A DNA stretch of 18,493 nt from Pseudomonadota bacterium (GTDB lineage: Bacteria; Pseudomonadota; Alphaproteobacteria; Rhizobiales; Beijerinckiaceae): assembly GCA_023426505.1 (NCBI GenBank), contig JAFAAP010000004.1, positions 1-18,493 of the forward strand, read 5' to 3'. Made by a program: the position numbers and the translations under genes. The notes below the pieces were generated by a model. The model made no database searches. It had not been told where the DNA came from and worked only from the letters and a program-made list of their open reading frames with translations. This document shows positions 7,138 through 13,879 of the stretch, in pieces (position 1 is the first letter of the stretch; the number at the start of each line of letters is the position of its first letter).

Positions 7138-7362
7138 ATGGACCCAGAGGTGGAAAGACAGCATCTTGCCGAGGCCGAACGGGACATCGCCGAAGGTGAG
7201 CGGCGGATCACCCATCAACTCTGCCTGATCGAGCAGATGCGTCGGGATGGCCACGACGTATCCGAGGCCGAGAAATTGCTCGATCTCCTCCGGAAGACCT
7301 TGGATGCCTGGTATGGACACCGGGACGCCATTCTGCAGAATTTGGAACGCTGCTCACGATAG
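7138..7362 (+). CDS. Small helical hypothetical protein, 74 aa
   Basis: The ATG at 7138 has GAGGA about 9 nt upstream. The product is almost entirely charged and helical: 'HLAEAERDIAEGERRITHQL', then a helical stretch to 'RRDGHDVSEAEKLLDLLRKT' and 'HRDAILQNL'. It probably folds as a short helical hairpin. I recall similar small proteins in Hyphomicrobiales genomes, all uncharacterised, but I assign no function. It is divergent from the cheB operon and followed after 106 nt by the Crp/Fnr gene. The frame is open back to 7057, but the earlier residues look like untranslated promoter sequence. Confidence 0.7.
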   Translation: MDPEVERQHLAEAERDIAEGERRITHQLCLIEQMRRDGHDVSEAEKLLDLLRKTLDAWYGHRDAILQNLERCSR

Positions 7363-7468
7363 GAGAGGGTGGTTTGGGTGGCGTTGCGGCGCCGATCGTG
7401 AGCCGGATCGAACGTCACGTCCTTGGCCTGCCTGACCACCACGGGAGGCAGCAGGATTGGAAGCGCCC

Positions 7469-8209
7469 ATGAGGAGCGATGCCTTGCACGGACAGGTCCA
7501 GCCGCACCCGCTATTGAGGAAGCTTGAGAGCATTGCGGACCTGTCCGACCAGGAGAGGCAGGCGATCCTGGCTCTGCCGATGACCGTCAGGGTATTCGAC
7601 GCGAAAGCCGACATCGTGCGGGACGCGGATCGGCCCTCCGATTGCGCTCTCGTCGTCGACGGCTTCGTGTGCCGGTACAAGATTCTGGCGGACGGCAGGC
7701 GACAGATCATGGGGTTCTACATTCCGGGCGACATTCCTGATCTGCAGAGCCTCCACCTTAAGGTGATGGATCACAGCGTCGGCACCCTGGTCAGGAGCAG
7801 CGTCGCCATGATCCCGCACCAGAGCCTGAGGGATCTCATGCGGCACCATCACGGTCTGGCGGATATTTTCTGGCGGGACACCCTGATCGATGCCGCCATG
7901 TTCCGCGAGTGGATGATCGGCATGGGTCGTCGAACAGCGTTTCAACGCCTGGCACATCTCCTGTGCGAGCTCCACGTGCGCTTGAGGGCTGTTGGGCTCG
8001 CCGAGACGGACGGCTACGAGCTCCCGGTCACCCAGAGCGAACTCGGCGACGCCCTGGGCCTGTCGACGGTCCACGTGAACCGCGTCCTCCAGGACCTGCG
8101 AAGCGAGGGTCTGATCGTCCTTCGGGGCGGATCCCTGAGCATCCCGGACTGGGAGGCGCTCAAGAACACGGCCGAGTTCGATTCCGCCTATTTGCACCTG
8201 AAGGCGTGA
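7469..8209 (+). CDS. Crp/Fnr-family transcriptional regulator
   Basis: This 246-aa DNA-binding regulator has a cyclic-nucleotide-binding-like beta barrel (about 15-140; 'LVVDGFVCRYKILADGRRQ' and 'MGFYIPGDIPD'), a dimerisation helix and a C-terminal winged helix-turn-helix (about 185-225; 'LPVTQSELGDALGLSTVHVN' then 'RVLQDLRSEGLI'). There is no N-terminal cysteine cluster, so it is not an iron-sulfur FNR-type oxygen sensor, and I cannot name a ligand. Two starts are possible: ATG 7469 (GGAAG 5 nt upstream) and TTG 7457 (GGAGG 8 nt upstream, four more residues). I use the ATG. Regulators of this branch are common in Methylobacterium-like genomes, often several per genome. It ends in a strong hairpin and converges on the FMN reductase gene. 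Confidence 0.92.
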   Translation: MRSDALHGQVQPHPLLRKLESIADLSDQERQAILALPMTVRVFDAKADIVRDADRPSDCALVVDGFVCRYKILADGRRQIMGFYIPGDIPDLQSLHLKVMDHSVGTLVRSSVAMIPHQSLRDLMRHHHGLADIFWRDTLIDAAMFREWMIGMGRRTAFQRLAHLLCELHVRLRAVGLAETDGYELPVTQSELGDALGLSTVHVNRVLQDLRSEGLIVLRGGSLSIPDWEALKNTAEFDSAYLHLKA

Positions 8210-8227
8210 GAGGCGGAGCAGCAGGCT

Positions 8228-8260
8228 GCCGGCTCCGCCCCCGGCAAGGGCGAAGCCGGT
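8228..8260 (+). terminator. Strong hairpin downstream of the Crp/Fnr gene
   Basis: Positions 8229-8240 (CCGGCTCCGCCC) pair with 8248-8259 (GGGCGAAGCCGG) with one mismatch and a 7-nt loop, 19 nt after the stop codon. Only TT follows, so it may rely on stem strength or protect the 3' end rather than act as a classic U-tract terminator. Confidence 0.5.
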
Positions 8261-8468
8261 TGGGATCATCGCCCGGAGCGTCCCGGCGTGGATCCGCGCT
8301 TCCCGGCATCATGTTGAAGGAAGGCAAGGCTCAGTGCCAGAGCCATGATCATCCTTCTCAACGCAACTCTCGGAAGGCTTCGTTCGTCGCCCGAAACGCC
8401 CCGGGCGATCTGAAAGATGCCCACGGCCCGGACCAGCTGTGGCGACGAGGGCCCGAAATCAGGAGGTC

Positions 8469-9041
8469 TCAAGCGTCCTTTGGCAGCGCGGTGTAGACCC
8501 GCACGATGAACTGGTGGAACTCCGCCATGTAAGTCTTCAGGAAGTCGGCCGTGGATGCATTGGTGACCTCGCCCTCGTCGGTGATCAGCCCGGGCTTGAA
8601 CTGGATGTAGGCCTCCGGCGCGTTCATCTGCGGCGAGTTGCAGAAGCCGAGCACGCTGCGCAGGTGCTGCTGCCCGACCGCCGTGCCGATGGCGCCGGGC
8701 GAGGTGCCGATCACCGCCGAGGGCTTGCGCGTGAACGAGTTCTGGCCGTAGGGGCGGCTAGCCCAGTCGATGGCGTTCTTGAGCGCGCCCGGGATCGAGC
8801 GGTTGTACTCGGGTGTCACGAACAGCACCGCATCGACGGCCGCGATGGCGTCCTTGAACGTTTTCGCCACCGGCGGAAAATCGGCATCGTAATCGTAGCT
8901 GTAGAGCGGCAGGTCCCTGATCGGAATCTCGGTGAGCGTGAGGTGTTCCGGAGCAAGGCGGATCAGCGCCTTCGCGAGCTTGCGGTTGATCGACTCCTTG
9001 GCCAGGCTGCCGATCAGATAGCCGACTTTGAAGGTGGTCAT
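8469..9041 (-). CDS. NADPH-dependent FMN/quinone reductase
   Basis: This 190-aa flavodoxin-fold oxidoreductase probably reduces quinones, azo compounds or FMN with NAD(P)H. The phosphate-binding loop is 'GSLAKESINRKLA' (11-23). 'VTPEYNRSIPGALKNAIDW' (75-93) is the family signature that contacts the flavin ring, and 'GTSPGAIGT' (112-120) is the third flavin loop. Length is normal for the family. The ATG at 9041 has AAGGAG 6 nt upstream; the longer frame to 9350 is spurious because it runs back through the glutathionyl-hydroquinone reductase gene. It is the last gene of a minus-strand set with DoxX, VOC and GST genes, 98 nt after the GST stop. Two-electron quinone reduction would supply hydroquinones and avoid semiquinone radicals, which fits the neighbours. 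Confidence 0.92.
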   Translation of the reverse strand: MTTFKVGYLIGSLAKESINRKLAKALIRLAPEHLTLTEIPIRDLPLYSYDYDADFPPVAKTFKDAIAAVDAVLFVTPEYNRSIPGALKNAIDWASRPYGQNSFTRKPSAVIGTSPGAIGTAVGQQHLRSVLGFCNSPQMNAPEAYIQFKPGLITDEGEVTNASTADFLKTYMAEFHQFIVRVYTALPKDA

Positions 9042-9095
9042 GGCATGCTCCTTGGCTGGGCGGAGCCCGCTCGGCTTCGCCTTGGTTGAGCCCCA

Positions 9096-9127
9096 TGACA
9101 ACCCTTTTTGCGGGGAGATGGTTGTCA
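9096..9127. promoter_or_regulatory. Inverted repeat between the GST and FMN reductase genes
   Basis: Arms TGACAACC (9096-9103) and GGTTGTCA (9120-9127) are perfect 8-bp inverted copies with a 16-nt spacer. A near-duplicate tract (CCCTTTTTGCGGG at 9102-9114 and CCCCTTTGCGGG at 9128-9139) overlaps them. It could be an operator for the last gene or an RNA hairpin that separates its expression from the rest of the operon. No U tract follows in the transcribed direction. Confidence 0.35.
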
Positions 9128-9139
9128 CCCCTTTGCGGG

Positions 9140-10120
9140 TTAGGCCGCCTTCTCCGGATCCGCAAGAAGGTGGGCAAAGCCCAGCGCCGGGCCGACCGGG
9201 ACGATCCCGGTCGGGTTCAGGCTCTTGATCGAATAATAACCGCGCTTGATGTGGTCGAGGTTCACCGTACCGGCCACGCCCGGGAGCGCGAGCATGCGCT
9301 CCACATGCGCGCTCAGGTTCTCGTAATCGGCGATCCGGCGCAGGTTGCACTTGAACAGGCCGTGGTAGGCCGCATCGAAGCGGACGAGCGTGACGAACAG
9401 GCGGATGTCGGTTTCGGTGAGACGGTCGCCGAACAGGAACGCCTTGCCGTCGAGCCGCTCCTCCAGCTCGTCGAGCATGCCGAACACCTCGCCGAACGCT
9501 TCCTCATAAGCCTCCTGCGTGGTGGCGAAGCCGGCGCGGTAGACGCCGTTGTTGAGGCGCGGATAGATCCGGTCGTTGAGCGCATCGATCTCCGCCCTCA
9601 GATCCCGCGGGTAGAGATCGATCGTGTTGTCGGCGAGATCGCCGAAGCCGGAGTTGAGCATGCGCACGATGTCGGCCGACTCATTGTTGACGATGGTCTG
9701 GCGCTGCTTGTCCCAGAGCACAGGCACCGTGGCGCGACCGCTGATGTCCGGGTCCGCCTTCGTGTAGATCTCGTGCAGGTACATCGCGCCGTTGAGCGGG
9801 TCTCGGTTCGCTCCTGGGTAATTGCCGAAGCGCCAGCCCTGGTCGGTCAAGGCCGGCTCGACCACCGAGACGGAGATCGCCTCCTCAAGCCCCTTCAGCC
9901 TGCGCGCGATCAGGGTGCGCGAGGCCCAGGGGCAGATCAGGGCCACATAGAGATGGTAGCGCCCGGCTTCTGCCTTGAACCCGCCTTCGCCGGTCGGGCC
10001 CGGGCTGCCGTCTGGCGTGATCCAGTGGCGGAAGCTCGACGTCTGCCGCACGAAACCGCCCTTGGCGTCCTTGGCCTGCACCGGCTGCCAGTCCGCAGTC
10101 CATTTGCCGTTCACGAGCAT
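9140..10120 (-). CDS. yqjG: S-glutathionyl-(chloro)hydroquinone reductase (Xi-class GST)
   Basis: This 326-aa protein of the YqjG/PcpF/Ecm4 family reduces glutathionyl-hydroquinones with glutathione, releasing hydroquinone and GSSG. The catalytic cysteine is C63 in the 'CPWASR' motif of the thioredoxin-like domain. The preceding 'RQTSSFRHWITPDGSPGPTG' (25-44) and 'GRYHLYVALICPWA' (53-66) are signatures of this branch, and a helical GST C-terminal domain follows ('DRLTETDIRLFVTLVRFDAA', about 237-256). Its length matches the usual 310-330 residues. The ATG at 10120 has GAGGAGA 8 nt upstream. It lies 42 nt after the VOC gene on the same strand. With the quinone reductase and the ring-cleavage-like VOC protein, it supports quinone detoxification as the role of this operon. 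Confidence 0.94.
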   Translation of the reverse strand: MLVNGKWTADWQPVQAKDAKGGFVRQTSSFRHWITPDGSPGPTGEGGFKAEAGRYHLYVALICPWASRTLIARRLKGLEEAISVSVVEPALTDQGWRFGNYPGANRDPLNGAMYLHEIYTKADPDISGRATVPVLWDKQRQTIVNNESADIVRMLNSGFGDLADNTIDLYPRDLRAEIDALNDRIYPRLNNGVYRAGFATTQEAYEEAFGEVFGMLDELEERLDGKAFLFGDRLTETDIRLFVTLVRFDAAYHGLFKCNLRRIADYENLSAHVERMLALPGVAGTVNLDHIKRGYYSIKSLNPTGIVPVGPALGFAHLLADPEKAA

Positions 10121-10162
10121 GGCGTCTTCTCCTCAATCCACCCAGGAGCGGTCATTCACGGT

Positions 10163-11098
10163 TCAACGGGTCACGACGGTGATGGACGTGCCCCAGGGAT
10201 CGCGCAGCGGCAGCCGCGTCGGGCCAGCCTCGGCGGCCTGCTCTGGGGAGAGGCGCGAGCGCACGGCATCGAGCGTCTTCGCATCGGTCACGATCTCAAC
10301 GTCGGCCAGCCCGGTTGTCGGCTCCGAGCGCACCGGTGCGCCACGGCTGTTCCAGATGTTGGTGCCGATGTGATGGTGATAGCCACCCGACGAGAGGAAG
10401 GTTGCGCCGGGATAGCGGCACACCACGTCGAGCCCGAGCAGGTCGGCATAGAAGCGATCCGACGGGTCCAGTGACCCGACCTGGAGATGGACGTGGCCGA
10501 TCAGCGAGCCTGCCGGAAGGCCCGACCAGTCGCGGGACTTCACCGTCGCCACGAGGTCGTTCAGATCCAGCGCGAGGGTGCTCATCTCGACCATGCCGTC
10601 ACGCCAGGCCCAGGTCTCGCTCGGGCGGTCCCAGTAGACCTCGATGCCGTTGCCTTCTGGGTCGGCGAGATAGATCGCCTCGCTGACGAGATGGTCCGAG
10701 GCGCCCTGCAAGGGCACGCGCTGCTCTGCGGCGTGGAGCAGCCACTGCGCCAAGTCGGTCCGGTTCGGCAGCAGGAAGGCCGTGTGGAACAGGCCTGTGG
10801 CCCGCGGGCTGGCGAGCGGAGCGGCGGGGTCATGGCGCAGTTCGAGCAGCACCGTATCGCCCACGCCCAGGCGAGCGAGGCCGGTGCCGGTCTCAATCGA
10901 CGTGAGACCGATCACCTGCTGATAGAAGCGGCTGACCGTGTCGAGATCGCGCACGGTCAGGGCAACCGTGCCGATCCGCATCGGCGCGCCGGCCGAGGTC
11001 ACGCCAGGGGTGGTGCCGCGGGCTTGGGCTGAGCGGCCGGCAAGGCCGCCCGCCAGGAAGGCTCCGGATGTATTCATGAGCGTGCGCCTCGTGAGCAT
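10163..11098 (-). CDS. Two-domain VOC protein, CatE/extradiol dioxygenase-like, with possible Tat signal
   Basis: This 311-aa protein has tandem glyoxalase/dioxygenase (VOC) modules (about 40-160 and 198-311). The second module carries H202/H204 ('GHVHLQV') and the histidine run at 241-243 ('GGYHHHIGTNIW'), typical of CatE-like ring-cleavage proteins. The first has H105 ('GLFHTAFLLP') and 'ADPEGNGIEVYWDRP' (145-159). At the usual third metal ligand of the second module the sequence reads 'DPWGTSITV', with no Glu, so activity is uncertain. From ATG 11098 the N-terminus is 'MLTRRTLMNTSGAFLAGGLA' followed by 'GRSAQA', resembling a twin-arginine export signal. A start at ATG 11077, with ACGAGG upstream, would remove the twin Arg. 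It follows doxX by 13 nt. A DoxX-CatE pair recalls Bacillus catDE. Confidence 0.82.
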   Translation of the reverse strand: MLTRRTLMNTSGAFLAGGLAGRSAQARGTTPGVTSAGAPMRIGTVALTVRDLDTVSRFYQQVIGLTSIETGTGLARLGVGDTVLLELRHDPAAPLASPRATGLFHTAFLLPNRTDLAQWLLHAAEQRVPLQGASDHLVSEAIYLADPEGNGIEVYWDRPSETWAWRDGMVEMSTLALDLNDLVATVKSRDWSGLPAGSLIGHVHLQVGSLDPSDRFYADLLGLDVVCRYPGATFLSSGGYHHHIGTNIWNSRGAPVRSEPTTGLADVEIVTDAKTLDAVRSRLSPEQAAEAGPTRLPLRDPWGTSITVVTR

Positions 11099-11111
11099 GG
11101 ATGTGTCAGGG

Positions 11112-11537
11112 TCAACGCGCAAGCGCGGGGCGAGTGGCAGCCGGGGCAGGCTTGAGCGCGTAGGCGCCGTCGCCGAGCAGGGCCACCGCGATCAGGCCGA
11201 CGATCCACAGCGCCAGGAATTCCCAGCCGCCCTTCGGATTGGTGAAGAAGAAGCCGGCCGGACCGTGCACGGTCACAATCGCGCCGAGAAGGATCGGGAT
11301 CAGAGCGAGAGCCATGATGCGGCTGTAGACGCCGACGATCAGGGCAAGGCCGCCGACGATCTCGGCGAGGATCACGAGGTAGGCAAGCGGGCCTGGGAGG
11401 CCGAGACTGCCGAAGAACTGCACGGTGCCGGCGGGTGTGAACACGAACAGCTTCAGGCCGGCATGGGCCAGGAAGAGGATGCCGAGCGCCAGGCGGAGCG
11501 CGGTAGCGGCGTAGGGAGCGGTGCGGGTATCGATCAT
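11112..11537 (-). CDS. DoxX family membrane protein (CatD-like)
   Basis: This 141-aa inner-membrane protein has four predicted transmembrane helices, about residues 10-30, 52-70, 72-93 and 107-123. The DoxX features are 'LRLALGILFLAHAGLKLF' (14-31), 'LAEIVGGLALIVGVYSR' (57-73) and 'NPKGGWEFLALWIVG' (100-114). The ATG at 11537 has AGGAGA about 7 nt upstream and is preferred over the ATG at 11561. It is the first gene of the minus-strand detoxification set and is divergent from the LysR regulator. DoxX proteins are linked to thiol or quinone redox chemistry, and in Bacillus CatD accompanies the CatE dioxygenase. Here it could serve as a membrane partner of the VOC protein, which is an inference from context. 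Confidence 0.9.
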   Translation of the reverse strand: MIDTRTAPYAATALRLALGILFLAHAGLKLFVFTPAGTVQFFGSLGLPGPLAYLVILAEIVGGLALIVGVYSRIMALALIPILLGAIVTVHGPAGFFFTNPKGGWEFLALWIVGLIAVALLGDGAYALKPAPAATRPALAR

Positions 11538-11584
11538 CGGGTTCTCCTGTCGAAAGGACATCCTCGATATGACTCCCCTAGGCA

Positions 11585-11610
11585 GGATTGATAATCCGGC
11601 CCACCGGATT
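11585..11610. promoter_or_regulatory. Candidate LysR operator: overlapping GGATT/AATCC palindromes
   Basis: Two perfect inverted repeats share one arm: GGATT-N3-AATCC (11585-11597) and AATCCGG-N4-CCGGATT (11593-11610). They lie between the divergent doxX and LysR starts and cover the spacer of the lysR promoter. This is where a LysR regulator would bind to control both directions. Confidence 0.55.
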
Positions 11611-11615
11611 AATAC
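11588..11615 (+). promoter_or_regulatory. Candidate sigma70 promoter of the LysR gene
   Basis: TTGATA (11588-11593) and TAATAC (11610-11615) are 16 nt apart, 23 nt upstream of the LysR ATG at 11639. The palindrome sits between the two hexamers, so bound regulator would block it. A weaker opposite-strand pair for doxX (TTATCA 11594-11589 and CATATC 11571-11566, 17-nt spacer) overlaps the same palindrome. Confidence 0.45.
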
Positions 11616-11638
11616 CTCACACCCAGGGGGTGAGATCC

Positions 11639-12568
11639 ATGCTCGACCAGATCACCGGAATGCAAGTGTTCGCCAAGGTTGCGGCTCTCGGCAGCATTTC
11701 GGGCGCAGCCCGTGCGCTGGGGATGTCGCAGACCATGGCGACCAAGCATGTGGGCGCCCTGGAGCAAAGGCTCGGGGTCAAGCTCCTGCACCGCACCACC
11801 CGCAGCATCACCCTTACAGAGCCGGGGCGGCGCTACCTGGAGAGCGTCGAGCGCATCCTCGCCGAGCTTGCGGAGGCGGAGGCGGCGGCCGCCGCCGAGC
11901 GCTTCGAGGTCACGGGCACCCTGCGGGTGAACGCCCCAGTCTCCTTCGGAGTGCGCGAACTCGCGCCGCTCATGGCGGAGTTCTCCCGGATGCACCCGGC
12001 GCTGACGGTGGATATGGGCCTCAATGATCGCGTGGTGAACCTCGTCGAGGAGGGCTGGGACGTGGCGGTGCGGATCGGACGCATCCAGGACCGGACCCTG
12101 ATCGCCCGGAAGCTTGCCCCATGCCGCCTTCTGGTTGCCGGCTCGCCGGGCTACCTGGCGGAGCGGGGCACGCCCCGCACGGTGGCGGAACTCTCGTCGC
12201 ACAACTGCCTCGGCTACACCCTGTCGAGTTCACTTGGTCCTCAGCGATGGTCGTTCGGGCCGGATGGCTCCGTCACCATTCCGATCAGGGGCAATTTCCA
12301 GGCCAGCAACGGCGATGCGCTGGTGGCGGCGGCCCTGGCCGGGCAGGGCCTGGTCTATGAGCCGACCTTCCTGCTGGGCGACGAGATCCGGGCAGGTCGG
12401 CTCATGGCGCTGTCCCTCGATCATCCACCTATGGAACTGCCGGGTGTGTTCGCCGTCTACGCCGGCAACCGGCGCCCGCCCGCCAAGGTACGGGCCTTCA
12501 TCGATTTCCTGGTGCAGCGGCTCGGCCCCGCTCCTCCCTGGGATCGTGATCTGAGCCTGTCAGCCTAG
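11639..12568 (+). CDS. LysR-family transcriptional regulator
   Basis: This 309-aa regulator has an N-terminal winged helix-turn-helix (about 1-65; 'VAALGSISGAARALGMSQTM' and 'LEQRLGVKLLHRTTRSITLT') and a LysR substrate-binding domain (about 92-300; 'GTLRVNAPVSFG', 'GWDVAVRIG' and 'NGDALVAAALAGQGL'). It belongs to the large DsdA/CrgA-like branch often found divergent to redox enzymes. The start is the ATG at 11639, behind GGGTGAGA; the frame runs open from 11588, but that part overlaps the palindromic promoter. It is divergent from doxX-VOC-yqjG-FMN reductase and is the likely regulator of that set, sensing a quinone or related electrophile. The effector is not inferable from sequence. Confidence 0.95.
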   Translation: MLDQITGMQVFAKVAALGSISGAARALGMSQTMATKHVGALEQRLGVKLLHRTTRSITLTEPGRRYLESVERILAELAEAEAAAAAERFEVTGTLRVNAPVSFGVRELAPLMAEFSRMHPALTVDMGLNDRVVNLVEEGWDVAVRIGRIQDRTLIARKLAPCRLLVAGSPGYLAERGTPRTVAELSSHNCLGYTLSSSLGPQRWSFGPDGSVTIPIRGNFQASNGDALVAAALAGQGLVYEPTFLLGDEIRAGRLMALSLDHPPMELPGVFAVYAGNRRPPAKVRAFIDFLVQRLGPAPPWDRDLSLSA

Positions 12569-12632
12569 CTCGAACCCTTGGAGAGGCGCTGCCGGCTCTC
12601 CTGTCGGAACGTTATAGCCAAGAGCGCGACCA

Positions 12633-12827
12633 TCATCCCTTCGGCGCCTCGCGAGCGTCCTCACTGTCCGGCTCATCCTCACGATGCCGGTCAGGCGTGA
12701 TTTGGGAACTCGGCGATGATCGGGTGATCTTCGGAGGATCGCTTGCGGGAAACGTTCCTTCCAGCTCGAAGTCAAGCTCCTTGTCGAGGGCTTCCCGCTC
12801 CGTCTCGACTTTTGGTGCTTTCGACAT
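12633..12827 (-). CDS. Small acidic conserved hypothetical protein, 64 aa
   Basis: The ATG at 12827 has GGAGG 6 nt upstream. The product is hydrophilic and probably disordered at its C-terminus. Its core 'ALDKELDFELEGTFPASDPP' (13-32) contains the 'L(E)..FPASDP' signature found in many short uncharacterised alphaproteobacterial proteins. The second half is a run of Ser, Pro, Asp, Glu and Arg without structure. It converges on the LysR gene (64-nt gap) and lies downstream of the hemolysin III gene on the same strand, with a 130-nt gap. I assign no function. Confidence 0.72.
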   Translation of the reverse strand: MSKAPKVETEREALDKELDFELEGTFPASDPPKITRSSPSSQITPDRHREDEPDSEDAREAPKG

Positions 12828-12957
12828 TCTCTGCCTCCACAAGGTCTTCAGCTCAACGCAGACTCAAAGGGCAGATGGCCCGCCGAGCCATGGTCTCAAG
12901 GACGTTGCGGACATAGCCCGTATGCGGGGGCAATCCCACCCGATATTGCAACGAGGA

Positions 12958-13605
12958 TCACCCGCGCGCCAGCACCATGCAGTCCAGTACGGCTCCGTAG
13001 TGGCAGGCCGCCGCAACCAGCACGAAAGCGTGCCAGATCGCGTTGTGGAAGCGCAGGCTCTCCCAGAGATGGAACGCGACCCCTACGGTGTACAGAACGC
13101 CGCCGACGCACAGGAGCCAAAGGGTCGTGTCGGAAAGCGCGCCGAACACGGACTCGTACGCCATCACGCCGCTCCACCCGATCAGCAGATAGAGCAGGAT
13201 CGCGAACCGCTCGAACCGGCCCGGCAGGCACAGCTTCAGGGCCATTCCAAACGCTGCGGCCGTCCAGACGCTGGCCAGCAGGAGCGCCGCGGTGAGGTCG
13301 GCCCGCATCTGCGTGATGAACGGCGTGTAAGTGCCCGCAATCAGAAGATAGATGGCGGAATGGTCGAAGCGTCGAAGAAGCCACTTCACGGGGGAGACGG
13401 GCCAGAGGTTGTAGACTGCGGAGATGACGAGCACGGCCAGCAGGCCGCCTGCGTAAATCGAAACCGATGTCAATTCCCAGGGGCTGACGGTCGGGGCGGC
13501 AAGGGCCAGCAAAAACGCCACCCCAACAAGCCCGCCGATGATCCCCAGAGCGTGCACGATCCCATCCGCGAGGATCTCATGCCTGTCGTAGTTCCACTTG
13601 ATCAT
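12958..13605 (-). CDS. Hemolysin III (PAQR/TrhA) family membrane protein
   Basis: This 215-aa protein has seven predicted membrane helices. Family residues are visible: 'EILADGIVHALG' (10-21), 'SAVYNLWP' (62-69), 'RFDHSAIYLLIAGTYTPF' (79-96) and the last helix 'FHNAIWHAFVLVAAACHY' (186-203), with the presumed zinc-binding histidines H82, H187/H192 and H202. Bacterial members are implicated in membrane-energy or fluidity homeostasis; the 'hemolysin' name is historical. The ATG at 13605 has AGAGGGG directly upstream. An alternative ATG at 13632 would add nine residues. The frame runs to 13857 without a family match. A candidate EcfG-type promoter lies about 75 nt upstream. Confidence 0.93.
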   Translation of the reverse strand: MIKWNYDRHEILADGIVHALGIIGGLVGVAFLLALAAPTVSPWELTSVSIYAGGLLAVLVISAVYNLWPVSPVKWLLRRFDHSAIYLLIAGTYTPFITQMRADLTAALLLASVWTAAAFGMALKLCLPGRFERFAILLYLLIGWSGVMAYESVFGALSDTTLWLLCVGGVLYTVGVAFHLWESLRFHNAIWHAFVLVAAACHYGAVLDCMVLARG

Positions 13606-13678
13606 CGGCCCCTCTGCAGATCCAATCACCATGCCATGGTAGCGCACCATCCGATGCACGGCTTGGCGGCAGAGGGTG

Positions 13679-13704
13679 AACCGATGGTCCAAGGCTGAGG
13701 TTCC
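13679..13704 (-). promoter_or_regulatory. Candidate EcfG-type promoter of the hemolysin III gene
   Basis: On the minus strand GGAAC (13704-13700) is followed by 18 nt and GTT (13681-13679), 73 nt before the ATG at 13605. The spacing is at the long end of the EcfG range, and the base before GTT is G rather than C. Confidence 0.35.
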
Positions 13705-13879
13705 GGGACACAGGTGTGACCATTCACCTGTCGCCCTCGGATCCGGCTCTCCAGCGACCAAAGAGGTCTTCACGGAAACTGATTCCTCCTTTCGCGCCTT
13801 GCCACGCGTCGATGGGAGGCGATGTGCCTGGGTCGGGCGCTGGCCGCGTCCGAGCACACGGCGCCGGGCTTGTGCGCGA

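Noticed and set aside
8266..8472. 68-aa minus-strand frame downstream of the FMN reductase
   Set aside because: TTG start overlapping the FMN reductase stop, no ribosome site, weak third-position GC and no recognised family; a short hydrophobic stretch alone is not enough.
9086..10474. 462-aa plus-strand open frame
   Set aside because: Antisense to the glutathionyl-hydroquinone reductase and VOC genes, whose families are clear; composition is typical of a shadow frame.
12574..12602. Hairpin GGAGAG/CTCTCC after the LysR gene as terminator
   Set aside because: Only a 6-bp stem with a 10-nt loop and no T tract; too weak to call.
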